A DNA stretch of 64,000 bases from Antiaris toxicaria (Eukaryota; Streptophyta; Magnoliopsida; Rosales; Moraceae), in contig CP141154.1 in the NCBI GenBank assembly GCA_035233585.1, forward strand, positions 65,626,501 to 65,690,500, in the 5' to 3' direction. Shown piece by piece: positions 33,896-45,793 of this stretch. Every line of letters begins with the position of its first letter. Within the stretch, counting starts at the first letter, position 1. Under the pieces are notes generated by a model. It worked only from the letters and a program-made list of their open reading frames with translations. It was not told the DNA's origin and did not search any database. Made by a program: the position numbers and the translations under genes.

Positions 33896-35440
33896 TGTGA
33901 TAACCTGGAATTTTTAAATTCTTAGAGTAAATTAAAGTTGTATGTATGTACTAATTTTAATAAATAAAATATGAAAAAGTTGTGTTTTAATACTGTTGTG
34001 AATATTGTAAAAAAGTTCCGGCAGTGTTAAAGTGAGTGAGCTCAGAAATGGAAAATCTTACCGAACAGAAACGGGTGAGACGGCTCGAAAATGAAGCTAA
34101 AAACCCTGAAGAGTGCACCAAAGTGCACTAAAAGACAAAAATTATGGTAGTGTATTCTGACCAAATGGAAGCAAAATAAAACAAACCGATCACACCAGAG
34201 GCGCTCGGAGCCTACGTAATTTCGGTAAAGTTCCATTTGGTTTGACTTTTGATCAAAATTTGACCACGAATTAATTCACATATTAATCAGATGATGTCAT
34301 GGTGACATCATAAATTTGGATTTAGTTAATTAGGGAAATTAAGGTTAATTAATGAGTTAGGTAGCATTAAAGGTTAGGATTTAATGCTTTTTGAATCAAG
34401 GGCCATGATCAAGCCAAAATGGATTTGAAAAAAAAATTGGAAAATGGGCAAAAAAGGGCATTCGGCCACATGGAAAGAAGGCAGCCCAAAGTTTTCATTT
34501 TTGACCCCAAAAAGTTTGCATTTAAGTCCCAAAATAATTAGGAAATTGTTGGGAAAAATTGCAAAAAGGCCCCCATTCATTTGCCTATAAATAAGCTTCA
34601 ATATTCAGTTGAAAAATTTGGAAAACATAGCCAAACTCTTGCCAATTTTTTTGCCAAAAATCCGTGTGTCTCCTTCCCTTTCTAAGCCAAAATTTATCAA
34701 AATTTTACACCAAAATTAACTTCTAATCCTAGCCAAGGTTGCAAGGGAACAAGTTCATAAGGTTAGCTTCTAATTTGAAGCATTTTTCATGTTTTTTCTT
34801 GCAAAAATTTGTGGCACTATTGGTGTAGAAAATGGTTGGAAGTTTGGTGAATTGGTTTAGTATTTATGTTCATCTAGTGACATGTGAATTAAAGCATCAT
34901 TTAGAACTAGGAAACAAGTAAAATTTTGCATGATTTCCTATAAAAATCTGTGGCTTGTTAAAGGAAAAAATGTTGAGAAATTTGGTGATTTGCTTTAATG
35001 GTTACGTGAGTTTGATACTATGTTTATTAAAACATGAATTGGAATAATGAAACAAGCAATTTTGGTGTATGTTTCATGCTAGACCTGTGGCCAATAAACA
35101 CTAGAAAATGGAAAATTTTTAGTGTTGAACAATGATGAGAAATGTGGATAAAACCCTAGTAATAAGAATAAAAGTTCCTACGTGCTTTACCATGAAAAAT
35201 CCGTGGCTTAATGCTAGGGTTGGAATGAAATTTTGTTAGGTTTTTAATGTTGGTATGTACATTTGAAAACCGAAGGGTGATATGTGATAATTGTTTAATG
35301 TGATCAAAAATATTTGGTGTTGTTTATCATGAGAAACCAAGGCTATAAGTGGAAAAAAAATTGATGATTTGTGTTGAACTTTAAATGTTGGTTACTGTGG
35401 AAAATTTTTATACAAAGTTTGATAACTTTGTGTAAAATAG
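33896..35440 (+). mobile_element. 3' LTR of chromovirus copy 3, truncated
   Basis: Matches 13457-15010 closely throughout, with only scattered substitutions, including the TATA box at 34586. The match stops at the phrase GTAAAATAGGCC at 35440, where the 5' LTR continues TTTGGTATAG but this copy changes to unrelated sequence. The missing right 2.1 kb, with the copy 3 target duplication, was lost when this LTR was joined to the LTR of copy 4. Confidence 0.88.
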
Positions 35441-37880
35441 GCCTCGATTAGTGAAATTGACACCACCAATGGATTCCTCTCGCCGAGCTCTTCAAGATGG
35501 TGGCCTCCTTTTCCATCGCTACTATGGTCAACGACGGTCAATGGTAGTCAATGGTGACCCGGTGACCAAAAATCGAAGAATGGCCTGTTGGCCTATTTTC
35601 GACGTTTCAGACATATTCGCGGTATCAGATTTGCAAATCAGAATTTCAAAAATAAAGAATGACGATTCAAAGATTGTGCGGTTGAGATCAAACGATTCGT
35701 TCGATCACTGATGGGAACAGTTTTGGTAGTATTTTTAATCCCTTTATTCCTCATATTATTATTGGAATAATTGTGTATTAATTATGGACTGTTGGCTTAA
35801 GGAATTGTAAAAAAAAGGGATAAAGTGTCGAAAAAGAGAATGTGTGGAAATGTGAACATTTTTACAATAAAAGTTGAGCTATTATGTAAAAATTAGGCCT
35901 ATGGTATAGTACGTGGTAGAGTAGAATGGGTTAGATGGTTTTAAGGCATTTCTTAAATGCCGGGAACCCAAAAATTAAGCGGAAATGTTGCCTAAATTTC
36001 TAAAACGGCACAAAGGGGTATTTTAGGAAATGAGGGGTAAAAATGTGATCGGGATGGAAACCTGAGCCTTCCTTCAGTGACCTAGGCCGGGGAAAGAATG
36101 ATGGACGTTCTGAGGGTCAGTAAACAGCCCATTCGAAATCTCAAAATGTAAGAAAACGACTCGTATGTCAGAATAGTACCACTCGAGGGATGGGTGCGAG
36201 CTAAGTATAGAATTTGGAGCAATTATATCCGTAAAGGTAGCCCGATCAGTCAATACCCGAGGTATACGGTCAGTTGACTGGTCAGTTAACTAGTCAAGGA
36301 CTGAGTTTGAATAGGATAGCGAGAGATAGTGATTAATTTATCAAGCAGTCAAATTAATTAAGCACGATTAGAAATTAAATATCAAATTCCCAAAGTAGAA
36401 CAGTTAGGTATCGATAGGCATCGATATCATACAACAATAGATTTATTAGTCACTAACAACAGAGTGACCTAAGCGCGACGTTAATTAATTTATTAGGTAA
36501 ATAAATTAATTAACCACGATTAGAAAATCAAACTCTCAAGAGAAGGGCAATTAGTACTAATAAGGACCGGTATAACTAATGATAGAGTTTTTATTAGTCA
36601 CTAATAACCACAATAACCTAAGAGTAAATGTTAATGAAATGCATTATGATTACAAGGAGGTACCAGTATTGTGACAAAGGTGAGAGTATAAACTATCTGC
36701 TGACAGATAAGTACAACTCAGCCTACAATATGAATAAAATGAATTTAAAATGATGCCTTGACAGTATGTTAAGTATGTCCATCATGCACACGATGATGCA
36801 CAACATACATAAGAGCATATAGTTCACAATCGAGTAGATTGAAGAAAGAAAAAGTTAGAGGCCATAATCCCTACCACGTAGGATTAGGGACAGCTTAGAG
36901 AAGCATATGGCTAGAAAAGATAAACAAGGTGGAATTTAATGGGCATGTCATACTGGCTCTTTCAGTTGAAAGGGTTTTCAAGTTAAAGTAAGATAAAGCA
37001 GAAAGTTGAGCATCCATTGATGGTTCTCCAGCTTTTTAGTGACCTCGGGCATTACCATTGCTCTGCATGCATACAGTACTGACACACAAACCCTGAGTAG
37101 ACAAGAGAAAGAAAAGAGAAGTTTGAAGCATAAATGAACATAACCAGACCATGTATTAGTTATAGTTCTCTATGCTTTCATTTTCAATAAATTGTATACA
37201 GTACACGATGCTTCTGTCATGTGTAAAGTATGTGAAGTTTTATATTTAGTGTTATGACATGTTACGTGATGTTCTGATATGTGAAATGTTTCAGTGCTAT
37301 ATGTTACTATTTGACACGCTTATGAGGTTTTAAGTATGTACTATGTTTTAAACATGTTTTGCGGTTAACATGTTGTACTTACTGAGCGTAAAGCTCACGG
37401 AGTGTGTTCCTGCTGTAGGTAAGCATCCTATGGCAAAAACATTAAGGGGTGATGATGGCGGCAGAGGCGGATGTGAGGATGAGGTTATGGATACACCGCG
37501 AGTATTCTTCCACACAGTATGAGTAAATAATATTTTGAATGATGACAGTTAAATAGTTTTTGAATAGTAAAGGTTAAACGGTATTTTAGAACAGTAAACA
37601 GTATATATATGAATAGTATATTTAAATAGTATTTGGTGAATAGTAATCAGATAAACAAGTATATAAGTATGTATGTATAATTGAAATCCTTATATTTTTC
37701 AAATTCCGCATTTTAAAAGTATACGTATGTGAATAATAAATACGTACACGTATATTAAAAAAATCCATTAAATTTATGGTATCAAATTAAGTAAGTTTAA
37801 GCATCGGCTTTAAAGTAAAAGTTAAAGCAAGTAATAGTTTTCAGTGATGGTTCGGGCCACTGAGGGCTCAGGTCACCGCA
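35441..37880 (+). mobile_element. 5' LTR of chromovirus copy 4, left-truncated
   Basis: A diverged relative of the other chromovirus LTRs. From about 35880 (TTAGGCCTATGGTATAGTACG) it follows the LTR of copy 3 at low similarity. It ends CACCGCA, followed by a PBS. The part 36330-36640 holds a ~150-bp tandem duplication, and one unit also matches 4650-4870. The TGAGC-GCTCA hairpin is at 37383-37397 and CTGTAG|GTAAGC follows. The first 440 bases (35441-35880) have a GTCAATGGTGACCCGGTGACC-like segment not seen in the other LTRs here; its open frame at 35451-35711 shows no recognisable protein. Confidence 0.75.
36331..36640. repeat. ~150-bp tandem duplication in LTR of copy 4
   Basis: Two diverged units (about 36331-36477 and 36478-36640) each have a GTTAATTAATTTATT-like start, AATTAACCACGATTAGAAA, a CAAACTCTCAAG-like word and TTATTAGTCACTAA. 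The LTR remnant at 4664-4870 has one such unit plus a trace of another. Confidence 0.6.
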
Positions 37881-37882
37881 GT

Positions 37883-37894
37883 TGGCATCAGAGC
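37883..37894 (+). other. Primer-binding site, copy 4
   Basis: TGGCATCAGAGC, one substitution away from the initiator tRNA-Met complement found in the other elements, lies two bases after the LTR end. Confidence 0.85.
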
Positions 37895-38005
37895 AGTTTC
37901 CTGCCACCCTACCTCACATCGTCACATGCCAGCTTCATTTGTCCAAGTAAGTTTGTTTTACTTTTAATTAGTAAATGTTTATCTATGGAAGATAACATTT
38001 TACAG

Positions 38006-38627
38006 TAATGAGATGATGAAATCTATGATGGCAAGGATAAGATGAAGAGATGCTGAGAACACTATACGTAAAATCATGATCGTTCAGTGCTAGTGAACTA
38101 CTCAGAGAAAGAACATGGATTGCTGCCCGAGTTGTACCGATTTACAAGGCTAGTTGTCCACTAAGTTTTGAGTGGCAAATAGTATTCTTGCACTCCATGA
38201 GAATGTCAGGACTGGTTTCATGCTATCATAATGATTCCCCGATTATATGCCATTGATTAGGATAACTGAGTCCTGTTGGTTGTTGATATCTTTCAGGAAG
38301 ATACTCTCATGTGTATCGGGATCCTTATGACCAAGATGAGCTCTTAACTACGTCGAGTTTCGCCATACCATGATCGAGCAAATCTTTGAGAGGAGTCCAG
38401 CATCAGCACCAGTTTTTCTTTATGGGTAAGTGGGGAGTGAAACTGCCTAAGTTCCCTAGAGTTGTGGATATATGATAATTTGTTCATCGGACCAAAAAGC
38501 TACAGCTGATGTCCGGTGACACAGTTCTAACGTATGTCATGCACTACGAGGAACTGCTACGGACTTCTACAATACATATTGAGGAAGGCTTATGATGAAG
38601 TCCGAGGCAAAAATGGACCAAGACAGG
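38006..38627 (+). pseudogene. ORF1 (gag-like) of copy 4, first part
   Basis: A degenerate counterpart of copy 3 ORF1. Recognisable pieces are FRKILSCV near 38295, YVEFRHTMIEQIFERSP (about 38352-38403; the copy 3 counterpart is DWAEF-HIM), a Pro/Ala-rich SPASAPV, and MSGDTVLTYVMHYEELLR (about 38506-38560; copy 3 has LLSDTVFTYAVRFEE). Many stops and frame changes. The frame is cut at 38627 by the family B chromovirus and resumes at 48391. A possible 59-base intron or alternative acceptor (TTTTACAG ending at 38005) lies just before it. Confidence 0.6.
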
Positions 38628-41338
38628 TGTGACGCCTTAAATTTTATTTAAGGGTCAATATATAATTTAAATAAAATTAGTGTGCCAAAAAAATTAATTA
38701 AAAATCTTTTGGAAACCCTAGGTTGGTTTCCTAGTCAAATTCCACTCAAAAAGTCAACAATTTTGACTTCAAAAACCCTAAAATATTCGGCCATTACTTG
38801 GGATTTTTAATTAAAATTTAAATCCCATAAATCCAAGGAGGATTCAAACTCAAATTTCATCCCTTAAATATAAAGAAGAAATTCGGCCATAAAGTGTAGG
38901 AAATAAAGGAGATTTTATTTGAATTAAAAGCTAGGTCAAAACTCAATCAAAATTCAAATTATTTTCCTTGAATAATTTCAGCCACTTAAGGAGAAATAAG
39001 GAGAGAAAAACCCTACTCTCAAAACAGCACAAAGTTTCCCTTTTGCCCCTCAAAATATTCGGCCAAGCAAGGAAGAGAAAGGGAAAGAAAAAAACCTAGT
39101 ATAAAAACCCTCTTTTAACTCTCATTCACCTTTCCTTCCTCTCCCAAAATTCGGCCAGCCTCCCATTCTTTCCTCTCTAAATTTTTCTCTCCCAAAACAC
39201 ATCAAAACAGCAAGCAAAAACCTACCTAAAGGCAGCTCAAAGATTCAACAACTTTTGAGACAAAAACAAGGTGAGAAATCAACTTTTTCCTTCCTTCTCC
39301 TTTTGATTTTAAATCCGAAATTTTTATGGTTTTTCTCCACTATTTTCCCTACTATTTTGAAGACTCCAACAAACACACAAATTCAGCCAAAAAGGAGACC
39401 AAGCATCAAAAATAGTGCAGCACAAACAAGGTGTGATTTCTCTCTCTAAAACCCTAAATATTTTGCCTCATTGATCCCCTTTCAAAAACCCTATTATCAC
39501 ATGTGAAAATTTTATGATTTTTGCCAATTTGATTCATGGGTTGTGTGAATGACATATAAATAAGGTTCTCCACCAAATTTCATGACCATTGGATGAAAAT
39601 TGAATTGGTTTAAGGCTAATTGAAATTCGGACAGGAAAAACAGAAATCTGGAAATTTACTATATGAACAGTAAATTTGTGTCAGCCATAACTTGAGGTTT
39701 AAAAACGATTTTTGAGTGAATCTTGAGCCTAAAATTATATTCAAGATGTCCCCTAAATGGCTGAAAAATTTCAGAACCAAACTCATCCGTTGGCCCAGTC
39801 AAAATATTTTTCTAAGATAGGTGGACAGAACTGCCAGTTTTTGAACTGAAACCGAAACCCTGATTTTATGCCTGAAAACAACCCCTCGGTTTTTGGCCTA
39901 ATTGATTAACCAAATGATGTCTAAAAATTATAAAAATTATATGGAATTAAAGCTACGGATGTCTAGTTTAATATATTAAAAATTTAGAATTTTTGGGATT
40001 AAAATGAATTAATATTGATTTTACAGTCAGCCTAGGTCAGTCTGCCCATGTCCAGTAATATCCTAACTTAAGGTTTTTCACAAATTTTAAATCCCAAATG
40101 TTTATTAAACATTTTAAAATCCTTTTGTGGCACACTAAAATGATTGGATGATTATGTCTAGACCTAGACTGATCATATGTTGTGATTATAGGATTTATTT
40201 GATGTTCTTGCTTGATTTGTGGATCACGTTGTTACAACGCTTGTGCAATAATCGAGGTAGGACTTTCTAGCCTTTTCTGGGAGTAGTCAAGTGTTTTAAA
40301 TTTCCCAATTTTATCGATGGCATGCTGTTTTCAGTTATGAAATTATTATACTGTTTTTTGATGAAATAAAACGCATGCAAAGTGTTTTGTAATAAATGTG
40401 TATTTTAAAGCGTGTTTTGATTAATGGCATAATATAACTTGGTAAATACCATCTTTTGAATAATCTAGTGAACATAATCGAGCTCTAGTTCATGATCATT
40501 ATAAATGATGCGTGCATCCCAAAGTTGATGCCATGGGGGAAGGTCCCTAAACCTACGCAGGACCGTTCGGCCTATTTAGACCGTAATGAGATGATCTAGG
40601 ATAATTCAATTCGAGGCACATATATTATAGCTACGACAAGTCCTCACTCAAAATATGATGGTTTATTTTAATGATTTAATTTTTATAATATTGGGACACG
40701 TGTATTGCAGCTATGCTAAGTCCTCAGCAGAATAAAACTTGTATTAAAAATGTTTTCCCGAAATTATTGATTATTTTTTTTATGATTATTATGCCATGTA
40801 TTTTTTTAAATTGTTGATTATTTTTGGAAACGAATATTATGTCATACATTTAAATGTTACCTGTTTAACCCACCTTTGTTTCTGTCCTACTGAGCCAGCG
40901 CTCACGTCCCTTTTCTTTGTGATTTCGAAATGACTACTTCTAGGTGCGGGAGGTAGCAATTCCGAAAATCGTTGAGCTATCTATTTCTACCGAAGATGAT
41001 GCTATCCGTTTTCTCCATCTTCTTCTTTTTGTTTCTCGTTTTGATGTAATGAGACTTTAAGTTTGGACTTTATTTCACGTTATTTAAATTTCATGCTTGG
41101 GAATATTTTATGGTTGGTAATTTCTTTTGAAGACCGATTTTGTGTTTGGTTTCCACATTAAAAAGTATTTATTTTCTACTTTATTTTATTATTTGGTTAT
41201 GATGCTACTTTATAAATAATTAGGCTTAGCTAAATCATGATGTTGACCCGCTTTTCGTAATAAATGTTTTTCCTTAAATCTCGGGTTGATATTATGATTT
41301 GGCTGCCGTGTCACGTGTCTAAATTTTGGACCGTGACA
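38628..41338 (+). repeat. 5' LTR of family B chromovirus
   Basis: 2,711 bp from TGTGACGCCTTAAATTTT to GGACCGTGACA. TATA box at 39100-39107; donor-like sites CAAG|GTGAGA at 39271 and CAAG|GTGTGA at 39431; hairpin TGAGC-GCTCA at 40891-40904. It includes about 778 bp (39328-40105) that the 3' LTR lacks. The open frames in it are not genes. Confidence 0.95.
39100..39107 (+). promoter_or_regulatory. TATA box, family B 5' LTR
   Basis: TATAAAAA in CTAGTATAAAAACCCTC, present in the 3' LTR too. A start about 30 bases downstream would give a first exon of roughly 140 bases ending at the donor at 39271. Confidence 0.7.
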
Positions 41339-41462
41339 AATAATGGTATCAGAGCCCAGGTTTTCAAAAGGGTTTTCATCAAAACGTTTTCAAAATACCC
41401 AAGCATGGTTTTCCTTACTCTTAGAAGCTTATAGGATTTCCTCTTCCTTCAATCTTATTCAG
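39271..41462 (+). other. Candidate leader intron, family B chromovirus
   Basis: Donor AACAAG|GTGAGA in the LTR and a pyrimidine-rich acceptor (CCTCTTCC...CTTATTCAG|) that ends at 41462, four bases before the gag ATG at 41467. Splicing would remove 2.2 kb including the PBS. This is predicted from sequence only. Confidence 0.45.
41344..41355 (+). other. Primer-binding site, family B
   Basis: TGGTATCAGAGC five bases after the LTR end; complementary to initiator tRNA-Met. Confidence 0.92.
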
Positions 41463-41466
41463 CAAA

Positions 41467-42860
41467 ATGCCTCATTCCGGCACGCGTAGTCAGAGGCAGT
41501 AGGGAGGCAACGACGAAGAGAACCCCGGGAACACGCAACCTCAAGGGAGTCAGAATGCAGCGGTTCCTACACCGAATGATCAGCTAACGGCGATGCAGAA
41601 TCTCATGGCGGCGATACAAGCTCTCCTCACCGTCTTACCTTTTGGAACACCTAACCCAGCTCCTGTAGCCAATGTTGTTCCTAATGAGACCCAAAGAGCG
41701 GGGAGTTCTTCTCAGACTCCTCAACAAATGCCTACCACCGAAAACCATACCTCTGGAGCAATACCTACCCAGCCTATGATACATCCTAAATAGGCAGTCC
41801 TAACTCTTTTCTTTAAGCCTCACGTACCCACTTTCGATGGCACGGGCACAGAGATGGATGCCGACTACTGGTTTGATGCCATTCACAAGCAGCTAAAGTT
41901 GACCGCCACACCCGCAGAGTTCTGGGTTGAGTTTGCTTCCAACAAGCTGGTGGGTCTAGCCTCTACCTGGTGGGTTAGTATCAAGGATGGTTTGACAGAG
42001 GAGCAGAGGTCTTCTTGGACAGTTTTCGAGGAGCATTTTCACGAGCGTTTCTTTTCAACTCAGTTCTACTATAGAAAAGCTAGGGAGTTCGTCCGTTTGA
42101 AGCAAGGGTCTATGTCAGTGTGGGAATATGAAGCCAAGTTCACTGAGTTGGCTCGGTATGCAAAGAATCAGGTTTTGGATGAAGCTACTAAGTGTCTCCG
42201 CTTTGAGGAAGGGCTTAGCCTCTATGTCAAGAGGGGTGTACAACCGTTCCAGATCAGAGATAGCTACCAATAGATAGTTGCTAAGGCGTTGACAGTGGAA
42301 GAGGGCGACAAGGAGTTCCTTGAAGCTCATAATAGAAACAAGTCTGGACCAATCTGCAACAAGTCTCAGCACAAGCCACAGACTCCTTACCAGAAGAACC
42401 AGCTGTCTCAGGGATCGGGTTCTCGTCAGCTTTTTGGACAGTGACAGGGTCGGGTGAATGTGATTACCTGCTTTGAGTGTGGGGATGAAGGCCACAAAAG
42501 AAATGTCTGCTTGAAGAGACAGTCAAGAGACAATGCTCATAGACATCATCATCAGCGGAATCAGAATGGTCTTTCACAGAGGCAACAGCTTACTTCCCAG
42601 TCTTCACAGTTATAGCACCCTCAGCTTCCGGCTCCCTATCAGCCTCAGCGCACGAGCCAGTACACTGTGCCTTATGCTACACATGCTACACCGCTACAGC
42701 AGTTCCCAGTGCCGAGTTATCAGAGACCACCACCACAGGGTCAGAGTACGGCCTCTCAGCGAGGGAATACAGCTCAAAATCGTGGTAAGGCACCACAGGT
42801 ACACGCTCTTGGAGCTGACAGCATGGAGATAGATCATACACCGACTGCATTAGATGGTAT
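41467..42860 (+). pseudogene. gag: Family B gag
   Basis: Starts at ATG 41467 and stays in one frame to the protease. It has a Gln/Pro/Asn-rich N-terminus, then the capsid domain: PTFDGTGTEMDADYWF, a WWVSIKDGLTEEQRSSW phrase, FEEHFHERFF, and VRLKQGSMSVWEYEAKFTEL (about 41837-42150). One CCHC knuckle, CFECGDEGHKRNVC, lies at about 42471-42512, followed by a long Gln/His/Pro-rich tail. Stops are TAG at 41500 (Gln), 41791, 42271 and at 42442-42444 (Gln in a Q-rich run), all TAG. Few changes beyond these; otherwise full length (about 465 codons). Confidence 0.92.
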
Positions 42861-43430
42861 AATTCCTATCTTTGGTACATATGCACATGTTTAGTTTGAC
42901 ACCGGGGCTGCATACTCTTTTATAGCCCAACATTATGCTCATTCACTTGGTTTAAAACTGTAAAATCTTGACTCTCCCTTATGTGTGAAATCCCCGTTGA
43001 GCACGACTACCGTTAGTGATGGGTGTCAAGCCTATGTTTATGTTTGGGGATGTTTGTTTGGAGGCATCACTTGTGGTAATGCCTATGTTTGCTTATGATG
43101 TTATTCTGGGATATGACTGGCTTTCCCGATATGGGATTATGCTTGATTGTCGTAATCGTCGCGTTATCTTTACAACTGATTTCAGACATGTAGTGTCCTA
43201 TCAGTTAAGCTTAGTTTCAGATGTCGATAGATCTGCTCTGAGGTTAGTGTCGAAGAATAGACAGGGTATTCTTTGCTTCTTATCCTTGTGTTCAGTGGAA
43301 AGATCTAGTTCTGAAAAGAGTACCCAACCTATACCTGTTGTCGATAGTTTTCCAGGTGTTTTTCCAAAAGCTCTTCCAGGTTTACCGCCTCATCAAGAAA
43401 TAGAGTTTCGTATCGACTTAGTTCTTGGAA
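42861..43430 (+). pseudogene. pol: Family B protease
   Basis: Active site FDTGAAYSFIA at 42895-42927, just after TAG at 42892. TAA at 42961 interrupts LGLKL-NLDSP. A frameshift near 43010 moves the rest into the frame of pol: AYDVILGYDWLSRYGIMLDC (about 43094-43153), the conserved end of the domain. The catalytic DTG is intact. Confidence 0.88.
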
Positions 43431-44110
43431 CAGCTCCTTTTGCTTCTGCTCTATATCGTATGGCACCTCTATAGATGAAAGAGTTGAGCAAGCAGCTAGA
43501 TGAGTTGAAATCGCTGGGCTTTATCCGAGACAGTAACTCACCTTGGGGTTTGTCAGTCCTTTTTGTGAAGAAAGCTGACGGTTCGCTACGTCTCTGTGTG
43601 GACTACAGAAAGCTCAATAGTGTGACCATCAAAAATAAGTATCCATTACCACGTATAGATGACTTGTTCGATCAGTTGGGTGGAGCTTGTTTCTTCTCCA
43701 AGGTTGATTTGAGATCCGGTTATCATCAGCTTCATGTTAGAGAGGAGGATATCCTGAAGACGGCGTTCCGAACGAGGTATGGCAGTTATGAGTTCTTAGT
43801 AATGCCTTTCGGTTTGACAGACGCGCCAGCAGCCTTCATGGATATGATGAATAGAGTCTTCCGACCTTTTCTTGATAAGTTCATCATCGTATTCATCGAC
43901 GACATCCTCATCTACTCTGAAACTCGTGAAGATCATGCACAGCATCTCAATATAGTTTTACAGACTCTTCGCCAACATCAGTTGTACACCAAGAAAGAAA
44001 AATGTGAGTTTTGGATGACAGAGGTTAAGTTTCTCGGGCATATCATCTCAGGAGATGGTATATCAGTTGATCCATCCAAGGTTGAAGCGATTCTTAAGTG
44101 GGAATGACCG
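43431..44110 (+). pseudogene. pol: Family B reverse transcriptase
   Basis: An open RT core between TAG 43472 and TGA 44105. It shows LFVKKADGSLRLCVDYRKLN, KYPLPRIDDLFDQL, KVDLRSGYHQLHVREED, MPFGLTDAPAAFMDMMN and the catalytic VFIDDILIYSET near 43892. The end has FLGHIISGDGISVDPSKVEAI. Both flanking stops are single-base changes; TGA 44105 replaces Arg before PKN. The domain itself has all core motifs. Confidence 0.92.
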
Positions 44111-44764
44111 AAGAATGTTCCAAAGATCCGAAGCTTCTTGGGCTTAGCGGGATATTATTGATGTTTTGTACGGGACTTCAGCAAGCTTGCCGCTCCCCTC
44201 ACCAATCTGACAAAGAAGGATGTACCTTTCGTTTGGGACAACAGCTGTGAGTCAGTTTTCCAGGAGTTAAAGAGTCGTTTGACGTCTGTACCTATCCTTG
44301 TCATTTTGGATCAGGATCAAGTATATGACGTCTACACCGATGCTTCTCATCAAGGTCTTGGAGCAGTTTTGATGCAACAGAACCGAGTTGTCACTTATGC
44401 CTCACGACAGCTGAAACAACATGAACGAAACTACCCTGCACACTATCTAGAGTTAGCTGCAGTAGTATTCGCGCTTAAGAATTGGCGTTGTTATCTGTAT
44501 GGTGTCAGTTTTAGACTGTTTTCAGATCACAAGAGTTTGAAATACCTAGCTACACAGAAAGATCTCAACCTGCGTCAGAGAAGATGGGTAGAATACATGC
44601 AAGACTACGACTTCCAAGTCGAGTACCATCCGGGTAAAGCAAACGTGGTTTCAGATGCACTAAGTCGGAAAAGAGAGGCAGTTCCCAATCCTGATCATGA
44701 TGCTTCTATAATGGCTATGCAGATAGATGAGTGGGAAAAGAACAGAGTTCTTACAGCTTATTAG
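44111..44764 (+). pseudogene. pol: Family B RNase H
   Basis: Same frame as RT. RSFLGLAGYY is followed by TGA at 44159 in place of the first Arg of YYRRF. The domain continues with FSKLAAPLTNL, then YTDASHQGLGAVLMQ (catalytic Asp kept, about 44336-44380), AHYLELAAVVFAL, DHKSLKYLATQKDLNLRQRR and HPGKANVVSDALSR. TAG at 44762 replaces Gln in AY-VRF. Only two stops in about 650 bp. Confidence 0.92.
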
Positions 44765-45793
44765 GTTCGTTTTGGCGAAGTTCAGGGTCACCCAGTGTTG
44801 TACAACTTAGTGATAAAACCACACTACGTGCAGCGGATCAAGGAGAATCAGTTGGCAGATACACGTTTCGTTGACATCCGAGATAGATTGTTAAAGGGCA
44901 AGCATGTTGCAGAGTGGTCGATGGACGCTAGTGGAATTCTTTACAATGAGGGTCGCTTAGCAGTGCCACACATCCTAGAGCTTATACAGGGGATCTTGTC
45001 AGAGTTTCATCAGTCGAGGTTCGCCATGCACCCAGGTGGAAACAAGATGTATCAAAACCTAAGACGGCAGCTTTGGTGGAGAGGTATGAAGTTAGATATG
45101 AAGAACTTCGTGGACAACTGTTTGACGTGTCAGAAGGTAAAGGCAGTACAGGAGAGACCCGTAGGTCTGCTCCAACCACTTATAATACCTCGGTGGAAGT
45201 GGGATAGTATAGGAATGGACTTCTTAACCGGCTTACCGAGAGCACAGGATGGATCTGATGGAGTCTGGGTAGTTGTAGATCGTCTCACGAAGACCGCGCA
45301 CTTCATCCCGTTCAAGACGACTTGCAGCAGGAACCAGCTAGCCGAGCTTTATATGAGGAACATAGTCAGATTGCATGGAGTCCCTTCAGTGATCGTTTCT
45401 GATCGTGATACGCGCTTCAACGCTCGCTTTTCGCAAAGTCTACAGGAAGCTCTAGGCACAGAATTGAACTTCAGCACTGCTTTTCATCCGCAGACAGATG
45501 GTCAGTCGGAGCGTCTCATATAGATTCTCGAGGATATGCTACGTGCCTGCGTTCTTGATCTTAGAGATGGATGGAGCAAACACCTCTACATGGCAGAGTT
45601 CGCATACAACAATAGTTATCAAGTGAGTATCGGAATGGCACCCTTTGAAGTGTTGTACAAAAAGCCTTGTCGATCACCCATCTATTGGGTTGACAACCAG
45701 GAAGCACCAGTAGGTGGACCCGATATGATCCTAGACCAGTACGAGAAGATTGCCGTCATCAAACAACGACTTCTAACAACACAGAGTCGATAG
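44765..45793 (+). pseudogene. pol: Family B integrase
   Basis: A zinc finger of the HHCC type (FHQSRFAMHPGGNKM to CLTCQKVKAV), with conserved His and Cys pairs near 45008-45135. The core has the first Asp in GMDFLTGLPRA (about 45217), the second in VSDRDTRF (about 45398) and Glu in TDGQSE (about 45494-45511). TAG at 45521 replaces Gln of I-ILEDML and TAG at 45791 Gln of SR-KSYAD. Otherwise the coding sequence is uninterrupted, which supports a recent insertion. Confidence 0.93.

Noticed and set aside
35451..35711. 86-codon open frame as a possible host gene
   Set aside because: It lies within LTR-type sequence, has no recognisable motif, and starts and ends without gene context.
42533..42832. 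99-codon frame overlapping family B gag
   Set aside because: It is a second frame of the Gln/Pro/His-rich gag tail; the gag frame itself is open here and continues into protease.
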